In this document: positions 33,588 to 43,270 of the stretch, one piece after another | Layout: the number at the start of each line of letters is the position of its first letter | How positions within the stretch are numbered: position 1 is the first letter of the stretch | NCBI RefSeq assembly: GCF_000317695.1 | Contig: NC_019771.1 | Span: 5,694,001 to 5,758,000 of the forward strand | DNA: 64,000 nt | Direction: 5' to 3' | Source of the DNA: Anabaena cylindrica PCC 7122 | GTDB taxonomy: Bacteria; Cyanobacteriota; Cyanobacteriia; Cyanobacteriales; Nostocaceae | Notes under the pieces: generated by a model | What the model was told of the DNA's origin: nothing | Database searches by the model: none | The model's input: only the letters and a program-made list of their open reading frames with translations | Position numbers and translations under genes: made by a program

Positions 33588-36020
33588 TTACTTAACTACG
33601 TTTTTGGGAAATTGGCGCTTTAAGGCTGCAAAAACAGGACAGGGAGCGGAAGCTTGCAAATTATGCGGTTTGTTCCAAGTGAAGGGTGCTTGTTGAGCCG
33701 CAGACATCCATAACAGCCGCTTGGCTCTGGTCATGGCAACATAGAGTAAACGGTATTCTTCAGCCATTTTCAGATATTTTGCATCTTCCCAAGCTTGGCT
33801 GATATTGGGGATGGCTTTGGTGTGGAGTACGGCACGAATTTGGGCGCGAGCGACTTCTGATAAGGTAAAATCACCTAAAAATTGGCTTTGGGGTGGAACC
33901 CAAAATCTACCAGGAATAAGGTTTTCGTGCAGAAAGGGCAAAAACACATAATCCCAATCTAGCCCTTTGGCTTTGTGCATGGTGATGATTGTGAGTTGAC
34001 CTGGTTGGGTATATTGTTCGTCCAGATTTTCTGTGTCTACTGATTCAAATCGTTCGGAACTGACGATTTCACTTAAAGCGGAAAGCATTGCTTCCATTGA
34101 GGTGTTACCGAAGAGTTGCTGATTGACTCTTTCTGCAAGTTTGTCAGCGGTTGCTAATTCTGCTTGGTCATAATTTAAGGTTAAAGCGAAGAAGGAAATA
34201 ATCTGATACAGAGGCAGTTCTAGACGAGCGCGGAGTAGGCTACGACACAAATGGGCAGTTTTTTGGACTATATCTGTTTGCGGTGCGGCTAGGGGGCCAG
34301 GATATAAAAATTCTTCGGGAATACTGGCGAGGGCGTTGAGATCTTGGGTAGGAATTAATTGACGTTGGACTAGGACATCGAGGGCGGCTTTGAGTTTTCC
34401 GGGGGAGTGGGGGCGATCGCAAAATTGCAATAATGATAAAATTTCTTGGGGTACATGAGAACGTCTTTCTCTCTCTCCCACGTCATAAAGTTTGATGTTA
34501 TGTTCTTTGCATATCGGTTCTAAAGCCTCTCCTAACCATCTTCCTTGGCGATTTTCTCGCACTAAAACTGCTGCACAAGATTGGGGATCTTGGGTGAATA
34601 ATTCAACTACTCTCTGGGAAAGCAACTCAACTGTTTGATGAATATCTACAGGGGTATAAAGTTCAAGTCCCTTCCCCACTGGTGCGGGATTAGCATTTGT
34701 CTGAGGATCATTGATATCCACAGGGTGAATTGTCTGCACCAGAAATGGAGTTTCGCCTTTATTGGTTGTTGACCATTGATTATTCACCCACTCCAAGGCG
34801 AAGTTAGCTGCTGCAATAATAATTCTTGTACTCCGACCGGCTTGATCCATTGTTGCCAATCTTTGATCAAGATGACATTTTTTACAAAAATCCCGGAAAT
34901 AAATCGGGTCAGCAGGAGTAAAAGTTGAGTTAATCGCTTGATTAGGATCACCCACTCGCACTAGGTTGAGTTGAGGAGTCCTCAGTAAAGAACTATCAAA
35001 ATCTCCCCCATCTCCCTGCCCCCTGCCCCCTGCCCCCTGCTCCCCTGCTTCCTCTCCCCCACTTGCCAATATTTCTAATAACTGCGTCTGAAGTGGGCTA
35101 GAATCCTGGGCTTCGTCTTCAAAAACGGCAAAAACTTGATTTTGCTCTATACGACGGGCGCTGTCGTTTTCTAGAACTCGTAAAGCAGCTAAAATCATAT
35201 CGTCGTAGTCGATGAAGTCTGGCGACATATCCGATGGGCTACGTCTACGCATTAAGTTTTCATATTCCTCATACAATCCTGCTGCAACTTGCAAAATTGC
35301 ATACTTATCGGTAGTTTTTTGACTCCATTTTTTTAATTGTTGTGGTGTTATTCCTGAGCTTTTCGCTTCATGAATGACGGTATAAGCTAAATCTGGTAAT
35401 ACTTCTGTTCGCAATACTGACTGACGACGCAGTTTTTCTGTTTCTTCCCCATCAAATTGTTTACCTGCGAGTAAGTGAGAATATTGTTCGGGATTATGAA
35501 TAATCCATTGTTCTACCGCTTGACGAATGAAACGATGGCTTTGGTTAGGGGTAATTAATGTGACATTTTCTAGCTGCAAACCGGATAAGTTGGGATGACG
35601 GCTGGCAATGTTTAAGGCTAAACCATGCAGGGTATAGACTGCAAAGCCTGTTTGCGGTAAAGATAATTTATCTCGTAAGCATTCGCGGATTTTTGCTTTA
35701 ATGTTGGCAGCGGCGGAACGGGTGAAGGTGACGACTATCAATTGACGACGGTAATTGTTACCTGTGGAAAGGGAATGTTGATATTGACGGGCAATTGCGA
35801 TCGCAGCGGCATCTGCCATCCCTCTCGATTTACCCGCACCAGGAACAGCAGACACAGCTAATGACCCATGTTCCCAGTCGGCCATTTGCTTTTGTCCAGG
35901 TCGCAAACTATCACGAATTGCTACAATGTTGTCGTTTAATTTAGCTAAGGAGGATTGTTGATTTGCTTCTAATTCAAGGCTTTTTTGCTCTACTAAATCT
36001 GTAAAATTATCTTTTGACAT
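33588..36020 (-). CDS. UvrD/Rep-like superfamily 1 DNA helicase
   Basis: An 810-residue ATP-dependent 3'-5' helicase-like protein. Motif I is SAVPGAGKSRGMAD (residues 57-70), motif Ia IVVTFTRSAAANIKAKI, motif II VFEDEAQDSSPLQ, motif III VRVGDPNQAINSTF, motif V TIITMHKAKGLDWDYVFLP and motif VI EEYRLLYVAMTRAKRLLWMS. These define the UvrD/Rep clade. Between motifs II and III, about residues 320-342, lies a Gly/Glu/Gln-rich stretch encoded by a CCCCTGC-type tandem repeat, an apparent in-frame repeat insertion. The C-terminus has no PcrA Tudor-like end. The cellular role, repair or replication restart, is not decidable here. Confidence 0.9.
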   Translation of the reverse strand: MSKDNFTDLVEQKSLELEANQQSSLAKLNDNIVAIRDSLRPGQKQMADWEHGSLAVSAVPGAGKSRGMADAAAIAIARQYQHSLSTGNNYRRQLIVVTFTRSAAANIKAKIRECLRDKLSLPQTGFAVYTLHGLALNIASRHPNLSGLQLENVTLITPNQSHRFIRQAVEQWIIHNPEQYSHLLAGKQFDGEETEKLRRQSVLRTEVLPDLAYTVIHEAKSSGITPQQLKKWSQKTTDKYAILQVAAGLYEEYENLMRRRSPSDMSPDFIDYDDMILAALRVLENDSARRIEQNQVFAVFEDEAQDSSPLQTQLLEILASGGEEAGEQGAGGRGQGDGGDFDSSLLRTPQLNLVRVGDPNQAINSTFTPADPIYFRDFCKKCHLDQRLATMDQAGRSTRIIIAAANFALEWVNNQWSTTNKGETPFLVQTIHPVDINDPQTNANPAPVGKGLELYTPVDIHQTVELLSQRVVELFTQDPQSCAAVLVRENRQGRWLGEALEPICKEHNIKLYDVGERERRSHVPQEILSLLQFCDRPHSPGKLKAALDVLVQRQLIPTQDLNALASIPEEFLYPGPLAAPQTDIVQKTAHLCRSLLRARLELPLYQIISFFALTLNYDQAELATADKLAERVNQQLFGNTSMEAMLSALSEIVSSERFESVDTENLDEQYTQPGQLTIITMHKAKGLDWDYVFLPFLHENLIPGRFWVPPQSQFLGDFTLSEVARAQIRAVLHTKAIPNISQAWEDAKYLKMAEEYRLLYVAMTRAKRLLWMSAAQQAPFTWNKPHNLQASAPCPVFAALKRQFPKNVVK

Positions 36021-36144
36021 ATAAAATTTAGGTTTTTATTTTGGCGTTGCTGAGTAAGTGTATGATTTTATCTCACGCAGAGACGCAGAGGCTCAGAGAG
36101 TGAGTGTTTGAGAGATTAAGTATTTCAATTAACATGAATCAATA

Positions 36145-37848
36145 ATGATTAATCGCAAACTTTTTATACATGATTTGGGTTTAACTGGAACGATACCTGC
36201 ATTGGGTATTGCGATCGCTATTGGTGCTATTTTGCGCTTTTGGCATCTTGATTTAAAACCCCTCTGGCTCGATGAAATAATTACGGCTATTTTCAGTTTG
36301 GGTAAAAACTACCGTGATTTACCTTTGGATGTTCTCTTTCCCCTCAACCAAATTCAGACAATTTTTGCTTTTCAACCAGGTGTTAGCTGCTCTCAAATTG
36401 CCACTAATCTGGCTAATTATTCTACTCACCCACCGCTGTTTTTTTGCTGGATGTACAGTTGGTTAGGGTTTTTGCATCCTTTGAGTATAGAGTGGATGGC
36501 TAAATTGCGATCGCTACCAGCTTTATTTGGTGTGGCTACAATCCTAGCAATTTATGGAGTCAATCGTATTGCTTTTTCTCCCACATCTGGAATTATGGCA
36601 GCATTTTTGATGGCATTATCCCCTTTTGCTGTTTATCTTTCCCAAGAAGCAAGGCACTACACTCTACCTATGCTCATAATTACCTTAGCGTTATTCTTGC
36701 TCATGCAAATTCAGCAAGATATCTTTTATCAACAAAGATTACGTTTTTGGGTTTGGTTTTTATGGGCAATTATTAATAGTATTGGTCTTTATGTTCACTA
36801 TTTTTTTAGTATAGCATTTATCGCCGAAGTTGCTACACTATTAATGCTAATTTATCGGGGTAAAAGTAATATTTTTAAACTCCGGCAAGTCTATTTATAT
36901 CTAATTATCTCTACCTGTTCTATTATTATTAGCTTCATGCCCTGGATACTAGTTATACTCAGCCATTTACGCAGTTCTGAAACTAATTGGTTGCCATCTG
37001 CTCATCATGTTGAACCAATCTATCAAACTTTGATTACCTGGGTGTTGATGATCATTACTCTCCCCGTAGAAAATCAGCCTTTATTAATGGCGATTTTTTG
37101 TGGTTTTCTCATGGTTGTATTTATGATTTGGACTGGGTGGCAGGTCTTGCCAAATTTAAAGTTACTATGGTTAAAAAGTAAAACCCATTTGCCTACTTTC
37201 ACACTTTTAAGTTTTACTTTTTTTGTATTATTACAATTCTTCTTGATTGCTTATTTATTAGGTAAAGATATTACGGTTGTTCCTCGTTATCATTTTGTCT
37301 ATTATCCTAGTTTTTGCGCTTTATTAGCAGTCAGTTTAGAAAAAGTCAAAATTCCCAAGTTTGTCTTTTTATTGGTTGGTTTAATCAGTTGTATTTTTGT
37401 GCTTTCTAATTTAGCGTTTCAAAAACCTTTTCAACCTGATAAAGTTGCCCAAAATATGAATTTTGAACCTGCTGTACCATTAATGTTGGTGGTGGGATAT
37501 GAAAATTATCAAGATGTCGCTGCGGGATTAAGTTTTGCTGTGGCATTGGAACAACTTAGAAGTCATGAAATCACCAGCCAATTACAGAAAGATAGTTTGA
37601 TTTTTTTAGATAAATCTCCTGATTTTTCTGCCTTTAGTAACAAGCTTTCTCAAATTTCTATGGCAGATATATCTCAGTTTAATTTATGGTTCGTAGGTTC
37701 AAGCATGAGAAAGCGGGATTATCCACAAAATTTGACACTTACATCTGGTAAAACTACTTGTAAGATAGAACCTATCCAACACTATCGCACTGGTCAATTC
37801 CCTTATCAACTTTATCGTTGCAGCAATTCATCAGGGACTTCCAAATAA
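36145..37848 (+). CDS. GT39-type membrane glycosyltransferase
   Basis: A 567-residue multi-pass membrane protein of the dolichyl-phosphate-mannose/ArnT-like class (GT39, PMT_2). About ten hydrophobic segments and an early catalytic acidic motif in LKPLWLDEIITAIF (residues 38-51) fit this class. STHPPLFFCWMYSWLG and LSQEARHYTLPMLI are the typical following motifs. Such enzymes move a sugar from a polyprenyl carrier to protein or glycan on the outer face of the membrane. The last four codons and the stop come from the MITE copy that begins at 37833, so the native C-terminus was slightly altered. Confidence 0.85.
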   Translation: MINRKLFIHDLGLTGTIPALGIAIAIGAILRFWHLDLKPLWLDEIITAIFSLGKNYRDLPLDVLFPLNQIQTIFAFQPGVSCSQIATNLANYSTHPPLFFCWMYSWLGFLHPLSIEWMAKLRSLPALFGVATILAIYGVNRIAFSPTSGIMAAFLMALSPFAVYLSQEARHYTLPMLIITLALFLLMQIQQDIFYQQRLRFWVWFLWAIINSIGLYVHYFFSIAFIAEVATLLMLIYRGKSNIFKLRQVYLYLIISTCSIIISFMPWILVILSHLRSSETNWLPSAHHVEPIYQTLITWVLMIITLPVENQPLLMAIFCGFLMVVFMIWTGWQVLPNLKLLWLKSKTHLPTFTLLSFTFFVLLQFFLIAYLLGKDITVVPRYHFVYYPSFCALLAVSLEKVKIPKFVFLLVGLISCIFVLSNLAFQKPFQPDKVAQNMNFEPAVPLMLVVGYENYQDVAAGLSFAVALEQLRSHEITSQLQKDSLIFLDKSPDFSAFSNKLSQISMADISQFNLWFVGSSMRKRDYPQNLTLTSGKTTCKIEPIQHYRTGQFPYQLYRCSNSSGTSK

Positions 37849-37958
37849 AAAAATGTACAAAAATTTCTTGTGGTGCGGGCCGAAAAGCCCGCAAATTATC
37901 AAGGACGGGCAGGATGCCCATCCCACAAGATTGAATAATTTATTGTCTGGTGTTCCCT
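37833..37958. repeat. MITE copy A (AGGGACTTCC...GGTGTTCCCT)
   Basis: The outer ends AGGGACTTCCAAATAAA and, complemented, AGGGAACACCAGACAATAAA are imperfect inverted repeats. The interior pairs CTTGTGGTGCGGGC with GGATGCCCATCCCACAAG. About 126 bases long. Similar copies are at 51340, 57605 and 63362, with a partial one at 24610. It overlaps the end of the GT39 gene. Confidence 0.88.
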
Positions 37959-38013
37959 AATTGGTAATTGGGGAATGGTAAAACTTTTCTTACCAATCAC
38001 CAATCACCTAACC

Positions 38014-39099
38014 TTATTCGTCAATCTGCCAAGAATCCTTGGTAAATTCTTCATCAAGAACTTTCTTAGGACGTAAAATAACGATTATTTTTCCTAGTAT
38101 GGTATTTTCTGGGGCTGTATCAAACCACTGAAAATCAATTTCACCGGAGTTATCGACGACAAAGTAGCTAGAAATATCCCATTCTCTTTGTGCGCGATCT
38201 ATAACGACTAGCACCGGTTCTGTTTTGGTTAGGGTTGGGTTAGGGAAGATATCGCTGCTGGCAATAATTACAACTGGATCTTCAGCAGATCGTAGTACCT
38301 GCCAACCTGGTAAGGATACCCAAGCTTGTTCTCCGGCAAATTTGACAATCCGAAATGGTTCAATTTCTGTAATTATGGGTACAGCTTGTATATCTTGCGG
38401 TGTCAATGGCAACTCACCAACTACAGGCACAATCCGGGGTAATTCTTCATCTGACTCTAGACGGAAAAAGGGGAGAATTGGAGCGGGGCGTTGAACAACT
38501 GCGGTAAAATCCATTAATAGTTGTTCGATTTGTTTCCTAGCTGTTTGTGAGTGAACAAATCGTAATGCTTTGGCTATTAAGCGCGATCGCTCTTGTAAAT
38601 CAGAATTTTGTCTTGCCAATTTCCAAATTTGATAGGCTACAGCATCCCCAGGATTGGCTGTAAAACCTGTTGGAGGGGCAGGAAATCGAGAAAAATCTCT
38701 AATTGATTTGGCAATCTCCCGCGCTTCGTCTACGTCGAGTTTGTGAAGAAAAATCAAATCGGCGGCGGCGGCTCGGTCTTCTTGGGTAAGTAGGCGTAGT
38801 TCATATAGAATATCACTAGCCCTTTCACCATAGTATGCCTTTGTAGCTTCGGATGCACCAAACTTTTCTAAACAACTGTAAACTTGTGAGCCAACAATTA
38901 CCTGATTTTGTTGACTTGGCTCAAATCCAGTGGCTTCAAAAATTTCTTGAGGATTGTAACCGTTTTTCTGTAGGTAAGCGATCGCTGTTCCCCATTCCAC
39001 CCAGTTACCTTGTTTTTGTCTTAACTTGACTAATAATTCTTGTGCTGTATCGTTAGTAGCGTTCTCAGTATCTTGGGTATTGGTTGGTAGTTCAGTCAT
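38014..39099 (-). CDS. raf1: RuBisCO accumulation factor 1
   Basis: Raf1 is a dimeric chaperone that clamps RbcL dimers and promotes assembly of the RbcL octamer. The 361-residue product has an N-terminal helical domain (LLVKLRQKQGNWVEWGTAIA, NGYNPQEIFEATGFEPSQQN) and a linker. Its C-terminal beta-domain contains VVGELPLTPQDIQAVP and PGWQVLRSAEDPVVIIASS. It has the normal Raf1 length. It is divergent from a response regulator; no carboxysome or rbc gene lies nearby. Confidence 0.95.
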   Translation of the reverse strand: MTELPTNTQDTENATNDTAQELLVKLRQKQGNWVEWGTAIAYLQKNGYNPQEIFEATGFEPSQQNQVIVGSQVYSCLEKFGASEATKAYYGERASDILYELRLLTQEDRAAAADLIFLHKLDVDEAREIAKSIRDFSRFPAPPTGFTANPGDAVAYQIWKLARQNSDLQERSRLIAKALRFVHSQTARKQIEQLLMDFTAVVQRPAPILPFFRLESDEELPRIVPVVGELPLTPQDIQAVPIITEIEPFRIVKFAGEQAWVSLPGWQVLRSAEDPVVIIASSDIFPNPTLTKTEPVLVVIDRAQREWDISSYFVVDNSGEIDFQWFDTAPENTILGKIIVILRPKKVLDEEFTKDSWQIDE

Positions 39100-39450
39100 A
39101 ATCTAAAGTGTAAACTTTAATTTAATATGGTGATTCTTTGAGATTTAAAGAATGGGCTTCGTTCCTAGCCTAGGCTTTTAGTAACTGCCTGATGCCGGAA
39201 TTTTATTAATCAACGTGTAATTAAAATATGTTACGGCTTAACCTGAACAGCATATCCTAATTCTAATCTCTAAAGTGCTAATCTCTTGTCAGACTCAGAA
39301 TCTTCCATAATCAACTCTACTGAACCTAAGAATATGATTTACACCACCCGATCATGAGTGTTTTACCCATTACCCAATTCCCAACCCCCTATTCTCAAGT
39401 CAGTCTTGTATGGAATATAACCAAATAGTGAAGAAGATATAAAACAAATT
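39100..39450. other. Intergenic region between raf1 and a response regulator
   Basis: About 350 bases shared by two divergent genes. It holds a short palindrome CCTAGCCTAGG near 39166 and AT-rich stretches, with no coding frame. No recognised binding site was assigned. Confidence 0.4.
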
Positions 39451-40401
39451 ATGGATAACCTCAATATGGACATTGAGCAAGTACGCTCTCAAGCGAGTAA
39501 TCGTGAACGCCCAACAAAACTCAAAATTCTTGTAGTTGATGATGAACCAGATAATCTGGATTTGCTGTATCGTACCTTTCGCCGTGATTTTAATGTCCTC
39601 AAAGCCGACAGTGGTATAAATGCACTGCAATTGTTGGAGGAAGAGGGGGAAGTCGCAGTCATTATATCCGATCAGCGGATGCCAGAAATGAAAGGAACCG
39701 AATTTCTGAGCAGGACATTACCACAATTTCCCGATACAGTCAGAATTATTCTCACTGGATTTACTGATATTGAAGATTTGGTGGAAGCTATTAATTCCGG
39801 TCAAGTTTTCAAATACATCACCAAACCTTGGGATTCTGGAGAACTGAAGGATGTAGTGCAAAGAGCAGCGGCAACTTATGATCTGCTCAAGCAAAGAACA
39901 GAAGAATTACGCCGTGCTAATGCCCAAATGGATCTGCTGACGGTTTTGGTAGAAGTTACTCAAGCAGCTTCTAGTTTAGAAGCAACTTTGGCTCCCATTG
40001 CTAAAGCTTGTAGTAAAACTTTTAATGCAGATGGCTGTATTGTGCAACTGCTGGAAGGGGAAGCTTTAGTTGGAACTCAAGGGGTGTACAGTGAAACGGG
40101 TGTGATTGAAAATTGGCTTTCTCAAGATGTATTAGCAAAAGCAGCGATCGCAACTGGTCAAATACAATCATCTCTAAATATACCTAAAGACCCTAATCTC
40201 AGTAGTCTTGCTTACTACCAAGCCGCTGGAGTCCAAGCACATTTAATTATCCCCATTATTTATCGGCAGAAAATGTTAGGGGTATTGTCTCTACAGTGGC
40301 AAAAACCTTGTATTTTAAGAACAGATGAACTCAAACTCATCCATTTATCGGTGGAACTATTAGCGATCGCTCTATCGAGTAGTTATACTGCAAACGGGTG
40401 A
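39451..40401 (+). CDS. Response regulator with GAF output domain
   Basis: A 316-residue two-component protein. The receiver domain (residues about 28-145) has LKILVVDDEPDN (acidic pair), VIISDQRMPEMKG (phospho-acceptor Asp) and IILTGFT ending in FKYITKPW (conserved Thr and Lys). A helical linker (QRTEELRRANAQMDLLTVLV) leads to a GAF domain (about 160-310), with CSKTFNADGCIVQLLEGEAL and a second half ending in ELLAIALSSS. There is no DNA-binding, kinase or cyclase output, so it probably acts through protein contacts. The cognate kinase is not in the window; menG follows on the same strand. Confidence 0.9.
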   Translation: MDNLNMDIEQVRSQASNRERPTKLKILVVDDEPDNLDLLYRTFRRDFNVLKADSGINALQLLEEEGEVAVIISDQRMPEMKGTEFLSRTLPQFPDTVRIILTGFTDIEDLVEAINSGQVFKYITKPWDSGELKDVVQRAAATYDLLKQRTEELRRANAQMDLLTVLVEVTQAASSLEATLAPIAKACSKTFNADGCIVQLLEGEALVGTQGVYSETGVIENWLSQDVLAKAAIATGQIQSSLNIPKDPNLSSLAYYQAAGVQAHLIIPIIYRQKMLGVLSLQWQKPCILRTDELKLIHLSVELLAIALSSSYTANG

Positions 40402-40516
40402 ACCTAGACCTAATGCCATACTGTATCCCTCATCAAAATCCGAGGTAAGCTACAGAATGACACTTTATAAACTGGTTGTAGTATGCCAGTCTCAATGTTC
40501 AATAATCATCTGACTA

Positions 40517-41206
40517 ATGAGCAACGAAATTCGTGACATTTTTGACCGTATTGCTCCAGTCTATGACCAATTAAATGATTGGTTAAGTCTGGGACAACAC
40601 CGCATATGGAAAGAAATGACAGTCAAATGGAGTGCAGTTAAACCTGGAGATACTTGCTTGGATTTGTGCTGCGGTAGTGGCGATTTAACTTTTCGATTAG
40701 CCCGATATGCAGGAGTAACGGGAAAGGTATATGGTGTAGACTTTTCCTGCAACTTACTCACAGTGGCCAAAGAACGCTGCCACAAATATTACCCCCAAGC
40801 ATCCATAACTTGGTTAGAAGCTGATGTATTAAATTTACCCTTTGATGACAATCAATTTGATGCCATCACAATGGGATATGGTTTAAGAAATGTTAAAGAT
40901 ATTCCCCTTAGTCTCCAAGAAATATATCGTGTTCTTAAGCCTGGTGGCAAAGCAGCTATTCTAGACTTTCATAAACCTAGTAATGCTATATTGCGTACCT
41001 TTCAGCAGTGGTATTTAGACAACTTAGTTGTTCCCCTAGCCACAAATCTAGGCGTAAAGGAAGAATACGCTTATATCAGTCCCAGTTTAGACCGCTTCCC
41101 CATTGGTCAAGAACAAGTGCGAATAGCGCAAAAAATTGGTTTTGTCAATACAATACATTATCCCATTTCTAACGATATGATGGGAGTGTTAGTAGTAAAT
41201 AAATAA
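40517..41206 (+). CDS. menG: Phylloquinone/menaquinone methyltransferase MenG (UbiE family)
   Basis: MenG performs the SAM-dependent methylation of the naphthoquinone ring, in cyanobacteria converting 2-phytyl-1,4-naphthoquinone to phylloquinone for photosystem I. The 229-residue product has VYDQLNDWLSLGQHRIWKEM, the SAM-binding DTCLDLCCGSGDLTFRLARY, FDAITMGYGLRNVKDIPLSL and RVLKPGGKAAILDFHKPS, all UbiE/MenG signatures. It stands in line with the upstream response regulator and the downstream DUF445 gene. Confidence 0.93.
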   Translation: MSNEIRDIFDRIAPVYDQLNDWLSLGQHRIWKEMTVKWSAVKPGDTCLDLCCGSGDLTFRLARYAGVTGKVYGVDFSCNLLTVAKERCHKYYPQASITWLEADVLNLPFDDNQFDAITMGYGLRNVKDIPLSLQEIYRVLKPGGKAAILDFHKPSNAILRTFQQWYLDNLVVPLATNLGVKEEYAYISPSLDRFPIGQEQVRIAQKIGFVNTIHYPISNDMMGVLVVNK

Positions 41207-41326
41207 TTGGTAATTGGATGGCAAAAGACAGGAGAATCAGAATTATTTTTAATTTTTAATTAATTTCTCCCAGTCCCCAGTCCCCAATCTCCAGCCCCTT
41301 GTCCTCGTTTCCTAATCCAAAATACT

Positions 41327-42562
41327 GTGGATTGGTCTCATCTTTGGCTTTATGTATCACCCCCTATTTTGGGTGGAGTTATCGGCTATTTCACCAACGA
41401 TATAGCCATCAAAATGCTATTTCGCCCCTACCAAGCTATTTATATCCTGGGGTGGAGAGTACCTTTTACTCCCGGATTGATTCCCCGCAATCAAGAACGG
41501 TTGGCAAAAAATATTTCCGATACCATTATGGGGTCTCTGTTAACGCCAGATGAATTACAAAAACTGGCGCGACGACTCCTACAAACAGAAAGAGTAAAAG
41601 GTGCAATCCTCTGGTTATTGCAGTTAGCAATTGAACAAGTCCAAGCTGATAAAAACCAAAAAAGTGTCAAAATCATCGCGGGAATTTTACGTGATTTATT
41701 AGGAGAGTCATTACCACGCCTTCTCAAGGTATTAGCACGACAGGAAAATTTTTTAGAAGCGCAAATCAACCAAATTTTTGACCAGATTTTACTGGAATTT
41801 CAACTAAGCGAGGAACAATCAACTCGGTTAGCTGATTGGTTATTGGAAGTAGTTTTACCACCAGATGTGTTAAGACAAGCAATAGTTGATTTTTTAACTG
41901 ATCGCACAATCCAAACTATTGATGATAGCTTCCGAGAAAAAACCAGCGGTACTTATTGGGTAGTAGCTAATTTATTTGGTTTACGCAATACTCTCACCCG
42001 ATTGCGGACATTTTGTTTAGATGAAAAAGAAGCTACCAATAAGCGGTTGCAAGAATTAATTCAAGATTTGCAAATGCGCGATCGCTTCAAAAAACTTTTA
42101 CAAGATTTATCTTTCCAAAACTTACCAATTGGTACAGTCCGTCAACTCAGAAAAACAACGAGAGATAGTGTTCGTCATTATCTCCAAAATAGTGGTAGTG
42201 ATTTGTTAAAAGAATTAACTGAATCAGCCGATTGGGAAAATATTGCAGGATTACTTCTAAAGCGTTTGAGTAATTCACCTGTTGTTAGTACTTCCTTAGA
42301 AGTTGTTTCCGAAGAGTTAGCGTTAATTTTAGAACGCTATTTAGAGAGAGACTTAGAAGCAATCGTTACCCAAGTCATTCCTATTTTATCTATAGATCAA
42401 GTGATTATCGACAGAGTAAAATCAACTTCACCTGCTGATTTAGAAGCCGCAATTGAGGGAATTGTTAAAAATGAATTACAGGCGATTGTGACTTTAGGCG
42501 GTATTTTAGGTTTTGTTGTCGGGTTATTTCAAGTGGGATTTTTATTTTTGAGTCGATATTAA
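41327..42562 (+). CDS. DUF445 family membrane protein
   Basis: A 411-residue protein of the DUF445 (YheB-like) group. The N-terminal membrane segment leads into the family signature GGVIGYFTNDIAIKMLFRPY and then VPFTPGLIPRNQERLAKN. A long helical middle follows, and a C-terminal hydrophobic segment (VTLGGILGFVVGLFQVGFLF). The protein is therefore anchored at both ends, with a helical body between. The start is GTG at 41327; no ATG precedes the conserved N-terminus in frame. Function unknown. Confidence 0.87.
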   Translation: MDWSHLWLYVSPPILGGVIGYFTNDIAIKMLFRPYQAIYILGWRVPFTPGLIPRNQERLAKNISDTIMGSLLTPDELQKLARRLLQTERVKGAILWLLQLAIEQVQADKNQKSVKIIAGILRDLLGESLPRLLKVLARQENFLEAQINQIFDQILLEFQLSEEQSTRLADWLLEVVLPPDVLRQAIVDFLTDRTIQTIDDSFREKTSGTYWVVANLFGLRNTLTRLRTFCLDEKEATNKRLQELIQDLQMRDRFKKLLQDLSFQNLPIGTVRQLRKTTRDSVRHYLQNSGSDLLKELTESADWENIAGLLLKRLSNSPVVSTSLEVVSEELALILERYLERDLEAIVTQVIPILSIDQVIIDRVKSTSPADLEAAIEGIVKNELQAIVTLGGILGFVVGLFQVGFLFLSRY

Positions 42563-42587
42563 TTTTTCTTCTTCAACTTGGAAAATG

Positions 42588-42636
<49 letters not shown>

Positions 42637-42793
42637 TAAAGAAGTGAAGAAGGAAGAAGAATATTTTTCTCTTCTGCGCCCTGTTCCCTCCCTTATCCCT
42701 CCCCAGCTTGCTTCTCCGAAACAATAGATGGGGTATGTTGCTAAAAACAAGATGAATAACTTGGGCTAATTAATAGCTATGTTTTAAGTGAAG

Positions 42794-42964
42794 CTACTTT
42801 AAACCAAGCCATGAAAGTACACCTTGATTGGTGAGATATTCGATCAAAACCATTAAGATAAAGCCAATCATAGCCGCCCGTCCATTTAGGCGCTCGGAAT
42901 ATTCATTAAAACCAAATTTGGGATCTTCTAGTTTGGGGTTAACGCTTGGTTGTGGTTGTGTCAT
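42794..42964 (-). CDS. High light-inducible protein (Hlip/Scp)
   Basis: A 56-residue single-helix thylakoid protein of the LHC superfamily. It carries the chlorophyll-binding motif ERLNGRAAMIGF followed by ILMVLIEYLTNQGVLSWLGL. Hlips bind chlorophyll and carotenoid and protect photosystem II assembly intermediates under stress. The ATG at 42964 gives the family-typical start MTQPQPSVNPKLEDPKFGFN; the longer frame to 42994 adds residues unlike the family. Transcribed alone. Confidence 0.93.
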   Translation of the reverse strand: MTQPQPSVNPKLEDPKFGFNEYSERLNGRAAMIGFILMVLIEYLTNQGVLSWLGLK

Positions 42965-43270
42965 TATCAGTTTTTCCTCTCTTCTTAATGGCAAACGAAA
43001 CTTTAAATTGAGCTTTTAGCTAATTGCAATACTTTAACTTGAGAAGTCCAACAGCAGTTTGTTGGAGAGAGCAATGCAAAAGCCGACTTTACAATTTTTA
43101 ATGATTCTTTATCTATTGTAAGAATACTGGAAGATTAGTCAAGGGTAAGAGTTGGCAGTTTTGCGGGTAGATTTAGGGGAGATGGGTAAGAAATTGGCTA
43201 TCTCTAATACGGAAGTAGCGAGATAGAGACTGGCAGGCTAGAGTAAATAAAAAAATATCAGAGGCTGTAA

